64,000 bases of DNA, taken from positions 9,791,431-9,855,430 of the forward strand of contig NC_088322.1 in the NCBI RefSeq assembly GCF_910592395.1, read 5' to 3'. Shown here piece by piece: positions 1 through 11,205 of the stretch. The stretch comes from Lineus longissimus. Lineage: Eukaryota; Nemertea; Pilidiophora; Heteronemertea; Lineidae. How positions within the stretch are numbered: the stretch's first letter is position 1; every line of letters begins with the position of its first letter. Under the pieces are notes generated by a model, which ran no database searches, was not told the DNA's origin, and was given only the letters and a program-made list of their open reading frames with translations. Both the position numbers and the translations under genes were made by a program.

Positions 1-28
1 TTCCCTTGTAGTTTTTCCCTTCTTTTAC

Positions 29-3000
29 CTTTGACACGTTGTCTGGGAGCACTAAAAAACGATCAACATATTTGCCAATTAAATGTAAATGATTGTATGT
101 TATAAATATGTTGCCGGATCCAGTGCGGCATTTGCTTGTAATAAACACTGGCCAAAAGGGAACAATGACAATTGTTTCTACATGAAGTTCATTACCTGCT
201 CTGATGTAGGTGTCATTTGGAAGTGGTTGCCTGTCGTTCTCAAACGGATCAAAACTGAAAAGGAGAATGAGGAGAAAAACCATGAATGCCGACCGTAATA
301 TCACTGGAATCGTCTAGTTACAGTTTGATGCAACAAACTTCACCACATCATCTTGCTAAAGTATGTTTCACAAGGGGGAAATTGGGTATCTGTCCCGAAG
401 ACCCGTTATCAAAAAAGACCTCTGGTATCCCGACAGGCAATTTCGGAAAATCCCGAAGCAATATTTGCCCCTCCGATATTTTACCAAATCCCGTTAAAAA
501 ATGGGTGTTTACTAAGTATCCCGAACATTCCAGCCGTTTTGGGCCTCCAGGCCTTCAGAAAAAGACCATATCGCGCTCTCATATAAGGCAATAGTTTTGG
601 TTCGTAGAAGTGAGAAGTCTGGTATCAGTAGTCGTCTTAAAATCGTCTGGGATGTTAATGTTGTTTATGCAATAGATTGTGCCCTTCTACACGTTTTCAC
701 TGACAACATTCACTGGCAAGACACTCACCCTTTCGGCGCTTTACCCACTTCAATGAATTCGTCCACGTTTACTTTGGATACCAAGCCGAGATGAGAATCG
801 TAATGCAAAACCTGAAAGAAGTACTCCATGATAACAACGTGACTGTAGAGGTCTGCCAACAAATTGCAGATACTTGTACTATACGTTTCATAACCACTGG
901 AACAGTTTTAGACCACCTCGCTGGCTTTCAGACTGGTGCCAGTGGATGAGACCGATGTTTGACCGGGGCAGGAGCTATTGATGTCCTCGTACACTGTATG
1001 TTCACGTCCAGTCAAAAAGTGTCTGCAAGAGAAACTTACAGGGCAACGATCTCCGAAAAGACAGATGTCGGTCTTAAGTACAGCCTTCTAGATTATCATG
1101 GCCGACAGTTTGCCATTTAGAAATCATGTTTGATATTATATACATTAAATATCAAAGCCAATCCAATCGCTTGGTAGTATATGATAAATTACACATTCAT
1201 CATAATTTTGTTATGTTCCTTGGTTACCTTCGTGTAATTGTTGACAGCGGTTTTCAGCTGTGGATGCTCCAGTCTGGTCTTCGTGAAGCGGATACCTTGA
1301 TCATTTGGCTCAGCCGTGTAACTTGCATTGTGAAGACCTGAAAAAAACCCGGCAGAGTAATACAGACTGAGAGAACACTTGAAATGACAAAAAGTATAAA
1401 GGAGTTCTGTTGACAAAATCGGTTTTGCCTGATTCACAGACCTTTAAAAAGAGCCAATTGATAGAACTGAACCGGATATAGTAGAACGTAATATCCGCAT
1501 TCCACTCTGAATTGACACACTTTAAAGTGCGAAGAGGGCCTAAATAGAGAGTTATTTTGCAAATCTCCCGAAACGCCAACATGAACGCCTATCCGATTGT
1601 TCGATCTACTGATAACTTAGTCGAACAATGGGATAGGCGTCCGCGTCGAAGTTTCAGGGGATTTGCAAAAACTCCGTAATATGTAGAGGTTCGCCACGAA
1701 CGTTCCTCACCTTCATGCCCATTTTCCATCGTGGAGTAACTCCATTTTCCAGTTTCTCGGTCGTGCTGGATGTCCTGCAAACAAAGCATTGCGACACATG
1801 AATCTGCCATATAAAGAGAGTGACGATGTAACATTTATCTCCCTAACCCTTTCATGCCTGAGTAAAATTCTCAATTTGACCCAAATTTTACAAAGATGTC
1901 CTTTATGGTCTTATATTAATGTATAATACAGGACAATATAACTTTAAAATCACCATTGGTTTTTTGTTAAACAATTAAAAAAATTAAGACTCTTTGGAAG
2001 GTTCTTTGTCTGTGTGGAATTATCGTCAATTACTGTAATTCGAGGGTATAGAATATTTTGAGAACACCCCGTACTAATTATAATCACTGAAAATATTTAC
2101 CGTAAGCGTAGGATCATCATGAGAGTGGAGTTTGCCGAATAGTATTGTTGCGAACGATTTCTTCATGCCAAGGATGGTAGAATCTTCGTCCGGCGGGTGG
2201 AAGACCTTCTCAATGTCGCCATGGTCAAGAGAGATGACGATAGAAAACCTGGAAAAAAAGGAGATTATTCAGAATTTATAAAGGGAACTATAAATTACAT
2301 AGCTGTTTACGTGGTGTATAGTATAAATTGTGACGACCTCAGAGCTAAATGCTATTAAATATGGATCAAGGATACAATCTATACTACTTTTGATGAGATG
2401 AAATGTCTAGGTTAAGCAATTATTTGTGACGTATATTTGCCTCACTATTCCCTGGTGTTCAGGCTATAAACTCGGTTGACTCTGAGTAGTACTTTGTCAA
2501 CAGGCAAAATCTGGGCCAGGGTTGATGTAACTACTGATTTAACCAAGGGATAAGTCCTCACCCATCGTAAGATATAAAAGAAATTCGGTCACAAAAATAC
2601 GGATCAGCCTACGCCCCGGACACTGCTCCCCCCCCCCCCCCCCCCCCCGATAGGCTCAACTCACCATTTGCTGAAGTCCATTTCGGAGTCTGCTTGGCCT
2701 GGAAGGGGAAGAAATCATATATAAAACGCCATTGGTGCCGAACAATTCACATATTTCCCGTCCAATCCCTGTTGCCTAAGTAATGTCGAGGAGGTCGAAT
2801 ACCTGTCGCCCAGGTAGTGTCGAATGGTCGAAAACGCGTCGCTTAACTAGTGTCAAATGGTCAAATACTTGTCGCTTAGTCGAGTACATACGATCAGTGA
2901 AAGAGTGGAGAAGATAGTTGTGAACCAACGATTATTTCATTTTAAGTTCTGGGTGAATAATTGTTGAATCCTAACCCTCGAAATAAATGCTAAATGTCGA

Positions 3001-5325
3001 CTATAAGTCAAAAAGTCTATCGCCAGAGGGGGTGCATGATTCATATTGACCGCTGCTTAACTTACTTTGACGTCCTGTGACCTTGTCCTGGAAGATAACA
3101 TGGTAGACCGCTTGGGATATCTCAAGTTGCCTCCCTATGGTCTTGATTGGGGTGAAGCTGACCTGAAATGAAGGATGATTACCATGTACGTGATAACCTA
3201 GCTCCGTATATTCCACCCAGCTCAGTCATCGATGGTGTATTCGAACGAGTAGCCTGGTCAAAGTCATGTAGTGTATATGCTACGGTGAAGACACATCCGT
3301 TCCGCTGTGGTACATTTCGGCCTCGAGTTTTTGGCTCCGTTGGACTAACGCCTTCGGAATTCACGCACTAAGTACATGATGGGAGCTCATGTTTCTAGCT
3401 ACTAGTGCGCTAAATGATGGCGAGGTGAAGGGTGTCAACCTAACATAGCGTTATTTCCTTCAACTTAGCGCCAAGTTAAGTGAACGCCAGTGTTACAAAC
3501 AAACCTTGTTTTGAACAACTGAGCACAGATAGGAAGCCCTGGCTGTTTTATTGACCTCTGCAGAGTAAAATATTATTCGACTAATACTAAAAAATAATTT
3601 CAGATGATAAAACTAAAATCAAACCGTGTAAAGCATGATAATAATATTTTGCCGTCAGCATTTAATAAACTGTGTAAAGCATGATACGCGTTTACAGTCA
3701 GCATGCAAATTAAGCATAAGTATAAAAATAATAAAATCTGAGAAAAAGTAATCTTTTTTTGATTCTTGATATTTTTGTCTCGCCACAGTGGAGGCTATAC
3801 AATACCGCAGTGTCTAGCGTCCGCCGTTGTCGTCGTTGTCGTCGTCGTCGTCTGTATCCTGTTTCAAAAACAGTGGCACGTTTCTTAACCGCTAGGGGTA
3901 CGAACTTGAAACTCTATACACAAGACCCCCCATGTCAGGTGATCTCCGAAACTGACTTTCGGTTAAATGTAATTCTTGACTTAGCCACCAGAGGGCCAAA
4001 AGTGAAAACCTAAAAAGTATGATATCTCTCTAATGAGTGACCCGTTTTCAATAAAATTTTTATGGTAGGTACTTCTAGCAAGGATACACCATACACTGTA
4101 CAGGGTTTTGATTTGACCTACTTTTCAAGGTCACAGTGGTCAATTGGGATAAATTGGCCGTTTGATGGTAACTATGGCACGTTTCTTAATAACTTAAGCT
4201 ATGAACTTGAAACTTGATGCACATGATCACCTATGTCAGATAACCTCCGACGCCGAAATTTGGTTTGATCTGATTCTCGACTTAGCCACCAGGGGGCCAA
4301 AACTGAAAAGGTAAAAAGTGCAATATCTTTCTTATTAGTGACTTGTTTTCGATGATATTTTTATGTTAGGTTGTCCGAGAAAGGATACATTATATGTCGT
4401 ACGGGTTTTTGATTTAACCTACTTTTAAAGGTCACATAGGTCAATTGGGATAAATGTGTCGTTTGAGTGTAACTATGGTACGGTTCTTAATCACTTAAGC
4501 TATGAGATTGAAACTTGGTACACTTGATCACCTATGTCAGATAGCCTTCGACGCCGAATTTCGGTCATATCTGATTCTCGACTTGGCCATCAGGGGGCCA
4601 AAACTAAAAAATGTAAAAAGTGCAATATCTCGTTTATTAGTTGTTTGTTTTCAATAATATTTTTATGGTAGGTACTCCAAGCAAGGATGCATCACATGTC
4701 ATATCGATTTTGATTTGAGCTATATTATATACATGTAGTACGTTTCTTAACCAGGATGAATTCCTAGCCATCAAATATCAATACAGTGAGCACATTGGTT
4801 CCTGGCCATTTCATTTTCTTTTCATTTCTTTTTGTTGTTGTTTGTTTTGACTTGATTCATTACTTCATGTACACTGTAAATGAGGTCGTAACAGTGATTT
4901 ATTATACCAAAAAAATACCACCCGGGCATAGTTTGTAACCAAGTGAGACTGAGAATGTTATGCACGCCAGACTACAAATGAAAGCAATCTTTCGAATTGA
5001 ATGGTTCATATCCTGACAAATTCGTTGCGGTTTCGTGTGCCGATATAGCTGAAACATTTGAAATTTTTCGGCCAAAATCATTGTCAAAAACACGTTTTTG
5101 GTGGCATTTGGGGGAGCAATTGCCAGTCCGCCCCGCTAGCTACGCACATGTAATGCTTGCCTAATGTTTGCTTACCTTCGCTTTCACCAGGATGGTTCCA
5201 GACTTGCCCAGATGGCACTCCACATCCTCCCTGTAGAGGTACTCGAACCCTTCCTGGAGCTGGAAATACTGGCAAGTCGCCGCAGCGAAGCAAGCAGCGA
5301 AAAACAGGGAAATAACCAACTTCAT
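29..5325 (-). CDS. Secreted large-lipid-transfer-protein-like N-terminus (vitellogenin/apolipoprotein-like), 3' part beyond left edge
   Basis: Probable secreted lipid carrier of the vitellogenin, apolipophorin/apoB or MTP superfamily; only the start is present. Exons on the minus strand: 5176-5325, 3066-3162, 2665-2698, 2101-2248, 1711-1774, 1228-1337, 729-811, 196-254, and possibly a 23-nt exon 29-51. Reading phase carries through every junction. The start is the ATG at 5325-5323, followed by a signal peptide (MKLVISLFFAACFAAATC). The mature protein opens with GFEYLYREDVECHLGKSG, like the Y-x-Y strand and following turn of lipid-transfer proteins. Exon 4 has a KVFHPPDED...GMKKSFATIL stretch resembling the family's 'N-l-K-k-g-i-l' segment, and exon 7 gives HYDSHLGLVSKVNVDEF, resembling the 'liksv..eE' motif. 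These are family-pattern matches made by eye. About 250 residues are seen; the family domain alone usually exceeds 600. Another secreted protein with a similar beta-barrel start cannot be excluded. Confidence 0.6.
255..728. other. Intron 7 of the lipid-transfer-like gene, no recognised content
   Basis: The stretch repeats the short string TCCCGA several times and opens small plus-strand frames. No protein family is recognisable in any frame. Confidence 0.4.
1546..1680. repeat. Foldback repeat with ~58-bp inverted arms
   Basis: The left arm (1546-1603) and right arm (1620-1680) are imperfect reverse complements; each carries a form of TCGAACAATNGGATAGGCG followed by a TTTCNGGNGATTTGCAAAA motif. 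It lies in the intron between exons 5 and 6 of the lipid-transfer-like gene. A right-arm-like copy sits at about 58370-58430, so this is a dispersed non-autonomous element. Confidence 0.7.
2628..2648 (+). repeat. Poly(C) tract, 21 bases
   Basis: An uninterrupted run of C lies 16 bases from the end of exon 3 of the minus-strand gene, just inside the intron that begins at that exon's donor. Confidence 0.95.
3570..4818 (+). repeat. 1.25-kb dispersed repeat with 301-bp monomers, copy 1
   Basis: A leader contains two TGTAAAGCATGATA units, each with a following TCAGCAT, then a (GTC)n microsatellite near 3823-3852. After that come tandem units of about 301 bp, each carrying CACGTTTCTTAA, GACTTAGCCACCAG, GGGCCAAAA, and TTTTTATGGTAGGTA. 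The first motif or a variant starts at 3877, 4178, 4478 and about 4740. The 3' end is AACCAGGATGAATTCCTAGCCA through about 4818. It lies in intron 1 of the lipid-transfer-like gene. Short reading frames inside are not conserved between copies, so it appears non-coding. Confidence 0.85.
3820..3853 (+). repeat. (GTC)n microsatellite inside the 1.25-kb repeat
   Basis: A GTCGTC-rich run in the leader of repeat copy 1. The inverted copy near 44946-44970 has the complementary GAC run at the same relative place, so the microsatellite belongs to the element. Confidence 0.85.
5176..5325 (-). other. First coding exon and signal peptide of the lipid-transfer-like gene
   Basis: Fifty codons with the start ATG, a hydrophobic leader (VISLFFAACFAAA) ending near TCQ, and the first beta-strand region. 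It ends in AAG followed by a GTAAGC donor. The next exon (3162 downward) is entered in phase 0, after a 2-kb intron that holds a 1.25-kb repeat copy. Confidence 0.75.
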
Positions 5326-5724
5326 TCCGCGCTGTTACACCTTTGCCATTTTGGAGAATATCAATATCAAAATCGTTATAAAAGAACGGGTACGCAATGT
5401 GATGTAGCCTCTTCGCCAGCGCAAAAAGGACTGATTCCGTGTGGTTGAATATGGTGAATTTTGCTTTGCCAACAATGCTAGGCCTACCGTCACACTTGAA
5501 TGCGCTGCCCAGTGGGATTAGAGGCCTGTTACTTTGCTTAGAACGTCACTTTGCTTTCCATATTTGAACTTTTGTGCTTCTTTTGGCAGATATCACTTCC
5601 ATTGTGTCAGTAAGAAATTTGTTTTTCATCCTGATTTTTTCCAAATATCATTTTCGCAGAAACATTTTTTTTACTCCATGTAAAACTAGACAAAGGGTAG
5701 ACAACCTGTAAAGACGTCAGGAAT

Positions 5725-5945
5725 TGATACCGAACTGGCCTGGAGGTATTGGTGGACTCACAAAAACCGCGAGGGTGGAGGTTTTGGCTAACATTTAAGC
5801 TCTACCCGAGCAGTTTTGGTGAGACAATCAATACCGACAATGAATACTGTGATTTTAAATGCTTCCATACTTTGCACCAACACAAGCGGTATCTGAATTC
5901 AAAACTGCGATTCATTATACATAAAGATATTTTAGAATTATGAAC
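5725..5945 (+). repeat. Dispersed repeat opening AATTGATACCGAACTGG, copy 1
   Basis: It shares its opening, a CTCACNAAAA..CGCGAGG block, a CCCGAGC..TTTTG.TGAGACA..CAAT.CCGACA block and an ending TTTTAGAATT with 9085-9345. The two copies are in the same orientation about 3.4 kb apart. Confidence 0.65.
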
Positions 5946-6011
5946 GCCCTGTAAACATTTATTATGTCGGTGCTCTTTCGGTTCAATATATTTCCTGCTT
6001 TCGAACATTGT

Positions 6012-6052
6012 TGTCTATAGCAATTTTTGTCTATAGCATTGTCTATAGCAAG
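6012..6052 (+). repeat. Three TGTCTATAGCA units
   Basis: The 11-base unit TGTCTATAGCA occurs three times in about 40 bases. It is probably a local slippage product. Confidence 0.7.
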
Positions 6053-6311
6053 TTTATTCAATTTTAAAGACATTTTCGTGTTTCCTTCTATGGCATCCTA
6101 ATGCGGTGACGTTATGGTCGGGTTGTTTCCGCCCTGCCCACAGCCGTATGCCGTCGCTCTCTTCATAATGATCATTTCCAGTGTAAAAAGTCTCGAAGAT
6201 TCGACCATTACGTATGATTGACCCTATCTTGCGCAAATATTTCCCTTTTATACATTCTCATTCCAAAATTTCCAAAAACTTTTTCATAATTTCGACCACC
6301 CATTGTCGAGT

Positions 6312-6606
6312 CGGACTTCGCAGATTGGTCAATCAAGAACATTGCGGCGTTTTGAACAAGGAAGTACTTTGACAATGACTAGTTAAATAAGTTGATTTAT
6401 ACATGTACTTCGTCATTCAAAAATGCAAAACACATTTTTCTCCACTTCAGGGTAAGGTATTTTTCGGACTTCGCTGATTGGTCTATCATCAACTCAGATG
6501 CCCACTCTTTCGACAAGGAAGTTCTTTGACACTGTCGTATGACCTTTTCATTCGCAATCATTTCGATTTATTTATAGTTTTGTCAAAACACATTTTTCAC
6601 AGCTTG
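6312..6606 (+). repeat. Diverged tandem duplication, ~153-bp period
   Basis: The first unit (6312-6446) and second unit (6465-6606) share CGGACTTCGCNGATTGGTC, a GACAAGGAAGT-like core, CTTTGACA, and an ending AAAACACATTTTTC. The middles have diverged by substitutions and small gaps. Confidence 0.65.
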
Positions 6607-8032
6607 AAGTATGTTATTACATGTATAAGTCCAGACTAACGACCCTTAATCTGCGTACCTAGTACGATAAAGAGGGGGGGGGGGATATCAAATATATCCA
6701 TATAAGCTTACCTTTTTATGAGTTCAATTTTTATTCAAGCCTATCCGGTAGGATTATTCACTTAATTTAAGATCGAACATAAATCAGCTATAGCTATAGC
6801 TTCATGATTAAAATAACTATTTGAGTAGACTTGACCTTTCTGTCTGCGATATTAAAACTTCCTTGATTCTGCAGTTGCGCGGTATCCAAATAATTTATCT
6901 GGTCATACATTCACTATAAATTGTTGAATTAAAAAGTAATTAGACTGTAACATTAATCTGAAGAGCTGATGTAAACGTTAGTCGGTTGTGTTTAATTACA
7001 TCAGAGTCTTTCAAATAAAGAGTCAGGTCACGGCAAGTTTCCTTTGATCCAACAGCTCTCTCGGGCAATTAACTGGAAGCCATGATGAAGCCCTTTTTAT
7101 TCAGCTACAAACTGAGCTGAGGTGCAAAACAATAATGGAACGACCAAAATTCAACGAAAAATATTTATTCTGCACATGAGGTACACATATGATTTATCGG
7201 GTTACAAATACATACAACATGAATTATATTGATGAGAACTGTCTAAGAATTTAGGCAGATGTGTTGATTAGCTGCTAATTGCTAATTGCAATTAAGCTGC
7301 ATGCACTCTCATCTGTTTGCAATTTGTTATAAAAAAAATCCATAATCAGGTTGTAATCTATGGCAACATACACTGTCAATTGTTTCTTATGAGGTGACTC
7401 AAAAATTGATGTACGCATCATAAAATTTATGTTTGTGAGGTTTCAGCCAAATTGCGTGTTCAACAATATTGGAACGGTATCCCTCACACCAATTTGGGCT
7501 TATATGTGTGCCAAAACAAACTCATCGATGGGAAAATGAACCGTTTTCTAATCTCGATAAACTAGTAACTGGGCTTCAATATCACAAAACTATCAAATAT
7601 CCCATTAAATAACAGTTACAATAAATAAGAAACATTTTAATAGACATAAAATGGGATTTCTAAACATGTGAAGATCTAACCACATAAAACGAGACGTTTC
7701 GCATTTTTTCATGTTTTTTTTAGTTTTTTACCGCTAACTCGAAATTAAACCCGTTGTCATGAAAATTCGCTGTCAGTCAAAATCTCAAAAAAATATGGAA
7801 ATATACCATGATTCGACAACAACAAAAAAACCATGCTATCGGAGCACATAGCGGTTGTTGTCTGCTAGACCTAGTTGCAAAAGTTTTTATTAAATGCCTT
7901 ATTTTCAAAAACCAAACGTTTTGGTTTGGGACATAGTCGTCTATTCAAAGACAAGAAGACAATGCATCTGACGGCAAAAAAAATCCACAGTGATGGTTTG
8001 TTTTTCTCGTTGATACAAATGTGTATGATTGG

Positions 8033-8135
8033 GGTGAGGTATAGATAAAAAACAGCAAATGGTTTTAATCAGGTAACCTTCATGTACTCACACTTGGCTT
8101 AAAAACAGTCACTAGTCTTTATTCACATCACGAAC
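8033..8135. repeat. Diverged copy of the hairpin element seen at 16135-16280
   Basis: It contains CACTAGTCTTTATTCACATCA and an upstream AGCAAATGGTTTTA, matching the arms GCTAGTCTTTATTCATATCA and AGCAAATGCTTTTA of the 16.1-kb hairpin with several differences. The arms here pair poorly. Confidence 0.45.
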
Positions 8136-9084
8136 ACGCAGACACTCAGTGTGATCACCGCTCTAGATTGTCAAGTAAACATCAACAAAATACTTCATCG
8201 TTACCATACCACATTGAAAGTATTATTGATTCAGTGTGTCAGCCTTTGAAAGAACTCACAGTTCTCTTTGTGATATACTTCCTCTTTCATTAGATAAATC
8301 ATTTTCATAGGTATTATGCGTTTTTATCTGTTTTCAGGTCTGAATTTTCCAATCCTGATTGGCCATGTCCTGTCGCCGATTTCTAAGCCTAGCTTAATGA
8401 GTTCTCGGCAATTTCTTTTGAAGACGCCATTATATCAAAATATCGATGCATTGATCAGGGTTTGGTTGCTTTATATAATCTGCGTTGGCAGTAACGTGTG
8501 CTTAAGTCCAAAAACCCACTGTTGTCACTGAATGCCGAAAAATGTATATATTGCTTAGATGAGTTAAGGGTGGCGTTTTTTCAAACGCCGATTGAGCAAC
8601 TGGGCCCTAATTGAATGTTGCCAAGCAACAACTTTGAAATCCATGGTTTTTTTTCAATAAAGAGGTTGAAGTAACAACGTTTAGAGTATATTGACAGTCT
8701 TGTTACATCGATTAATTGACTAAGTTCTGAAGTTTTACTTTTGATGCAAAAAATTGAAGTCGCTGTTCAGAAAAGTTGCGTTTGATGGAGAAAAAACTGA
8801 ACTGTATTTTAAAGTGGCTTTTGCATCTAAACCGTTCATTATGTTCTTTTTCGCCTGCCATTAGAATAAGACATTATTATCCTTGTCCACTCGTTTCGAG
8901 ATCCCGTTCTCAGTTGAAACCTGCCCTTAAGCCGGATCCATACTGTAGACTTCGATATCATCGATTGTTTTAGACAAAAAAAAGAAAGTTTCTACATCAC
9001 GCATCGATGAGAATGTTTTAAAATTATGCGTAGGTTTCGACATTATCGGTTCTAAAAAAGCCAATGTTCGCGCTTTGCTTAAAT

Positions 9085-9345
9085 AATTGATACCGAACTG
9101 GAGATATTCGTTGTCTCACCAAAACGCGAGGAGGGGGGAGGGGGGGGGGGGTAAAATGTAGACCAAAATCTTTGGTCGACCCGAGCGCTTTTGATGAGAC
9201 AGTCAATGCCGACAGTGAGGTATCAATTTCTATTCTAAAATATCTCAAAAGTTAACTTCTCAATATCTTGCTTTGTAGGCGCATATTGCATTTGCACTGT
9301 AAACTGAAATTCTTTATAAATCTGGATGTTTTAGAATTTATCCTA
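9085..9345 (+). repeat. Dispersed repeat opening AATTGATACCGAACTGG, copy 2
   Basis: Homologous to 5725-5945. Inside, AATTGATACC at about 9086 faces an inverted GGTATCAATT at about 9221, which suggests terminal inverted repeats. A G-rich run (9126-9151) interrupts this copy. Confidence 0.6.
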
Positions 9346-10750
9346 ACAATCGCAGTGGGGAAAATTCATCGCAGGGTCAAGCATGGCCAACGGAGCAGGA
9401 CGGTCAACCGCCAGTAGTGGCCCGCGGTTGGTACAAATACAATTTTTCATAGCTATTTCAATATACTCATTGAATTGAACAAATAATTGAATATTTCTCC
9501 TACATTTTAATTCTCCGTGCATGATGTACGAGTTTTATTTTTTTTAAATCGAATTTTCTTTTTTCTGATTGGCTTAGGCCTATGGCTGGTGGGCTAATCT
9601 TGGGTTTGCCGTTTTGTTGAGACGACTTCTTGTATTGGTGATCGCAAATAACAAAACATCCTGCAAAATAAAGCCAAATATGGCCAGGATTGATATCGGA
9701 ATTTGATTGAGCAAGGAATGATGAATTTGTTTACTTCAACTTTGCACTTATACAGAAGCGTAGCTTGCTTTATGGTCGGGGGGGGGCTTTCTTGGGTAAA
9801 GCTGTCTTGTTATCATGGTCAAACACATTTTTGGGTGGGAGAGGGGGATCTGCATCCCTGACTCCCTTCCTGCTTGCTACGTCCCTGGTGTAGGGACATA
9901 TTGTTGGTCCAGTTCCAGGGATTTGGACTACGCATTTTAAATGGGTATCAAATGTGATTTGCGATTTGACCTTCTTGGTTTGATTTCAGTTGACGCAGTT
10001 CAGATTATTTATTCTATTGTTGTTCATTTCGAGAGAAGTCTTCAAAATAGGAAAGTTATTTATCGTTGGGGTTCTGACCTAAATAAACACGGAGCTAAAT
10101 CTTTTCACCAGCCTTAATAAATTGTATACTGATCACGTTTTATAGAAATTACTTATAGCTGCTCGGATCATCATTTATTACTCCTCTTTGTTACTTTGAC
10201 ATGGCCTTGCGTTATGGGCTTGTCGTCATAGAGCATTCGATATTTTTCGTTGTTGATCAGGTTCTTCTGACCAAATAGTCAATAGGAAGAATGTATAATG
10301 GTTTGACATAGATCTTATCTGGAACGATCTTTAGCCGTTCGTTCTGTCGCCAGTTGGCAAACAGGCCATTTCGAACAAGTAAGAATTAGATGCCACTACT
10401 GTCCCAATTTTCTGCCAACCGGTAGGTGAGACATCCTGACAATCCAGGGGGGGGGGGGGGGTCGATGGACCTAAAGCCGCAAGAGCAAATAGACATGACA
10501 ATGTGAAAAAATGGTGGTCTCTCCAGCTGTCTTTTGGAAATACTTTTACACTTTTTTTATTTCATCCTCTTTATAAACTACGCATTTTAGTGTCTCAAGT
10601 CTATTTACCGCCAACAGGTGCACTGTCAAGACTTTCGTCTATCTGTTGTGGCTCGAGGGAAATTGGCAAAAAGCCAAAAGAAGAAGCCAGCATCCAACTT
10701 CGCGTGCTTCCAACTTAAATCTATGATTGTGACATTCCTGTAACACACAA

Positions 10751-10944
10751 GAGAGGTTCGGATTTTGATTAAAAAACGAGAACGTGTGGTTTATTCTGTG
10801 GTGACGTCACCAAGACAAGTTGATTGTTTTGTCATAATTTTGTGAGGGATACATGAGACATTAAAAAACACTGTTTTAATTCATTAGGGCCTACTGACCA
10901 CGAAATCCGTCGTCTCGTTCTAGAGTCAAAATCGGAACCTCACT
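10751..10944. repeat. AGAGGTT foldback element (MITE-like), copy 1
   Basis: The ends AGAGAGGTTCGGATTTTGAT and the reverse complement of AGTCAAAATCGGAACCTCACT pair over about 40 bases with mismatches. The interior carries TGACGTCA at 10802-10809. Homologous copies are at 59355-59578 and 61974-62163. It ends about 260 bases before the start codon of the giant gene. Confidence 0.8.
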
Positions 10945-11205
10945 GCATAATCATCGGATCAAATCGATACGCCAATCACCAACAATGACTTTAGCTCTAT
11001 TGGTTCGCTGGGTCTTTGCACCATTGATATTTTAATCCGCCTTCTTCCATTCAGGAGACTCGATATTCGGTGAGGCAAAACTTAGGCCTGTACAGTGATT
11101 TGTGGTCCGATCAGTCTTTTGAGCAGACGGCTATCACAAGCGTGATATATCCGACTTACTTTTACTCACTTAAAGAGCTTTGACGAGGCAGCTTATGGCA
11201 ATACC

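Larger units (their letters stand above)
5326..11205. other. Intergenic region between two divergent genes
   Basis: It separates the minus-strand lipid-transfer-like gene from the plus-strand giant gene. Contents: a repeat pair (5725-5945, 9085-9345), a direct repeat of about 153 bp period (6312-6606), a diverged hairpin element (8033-8135), poly(G) runs near 6668-6684, 9126-9151 and 10447-10462, and an AGAGGTT foldback element (10751-10944). The small open frames are unlinked to splice or family signals and are not credible genes. Promoters for both genes must lie here or near it, but no core promoter motif is convincing. Confidence 0.6.

Noticed and set aside
286-794. Plus-strand frames of 65-102 codons near the left edge
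   Set aside because: They fall in an intron and exon of the minus-strand gene; no family is recognisable and the sequence has short repeats.
3759-4013. 84-codon frame within the 1.25-kb repeat, also seen in copies 2 and 3
   Set aside because: The frame is not maintained between copies, and the apparent peptide is microsatellite translation.
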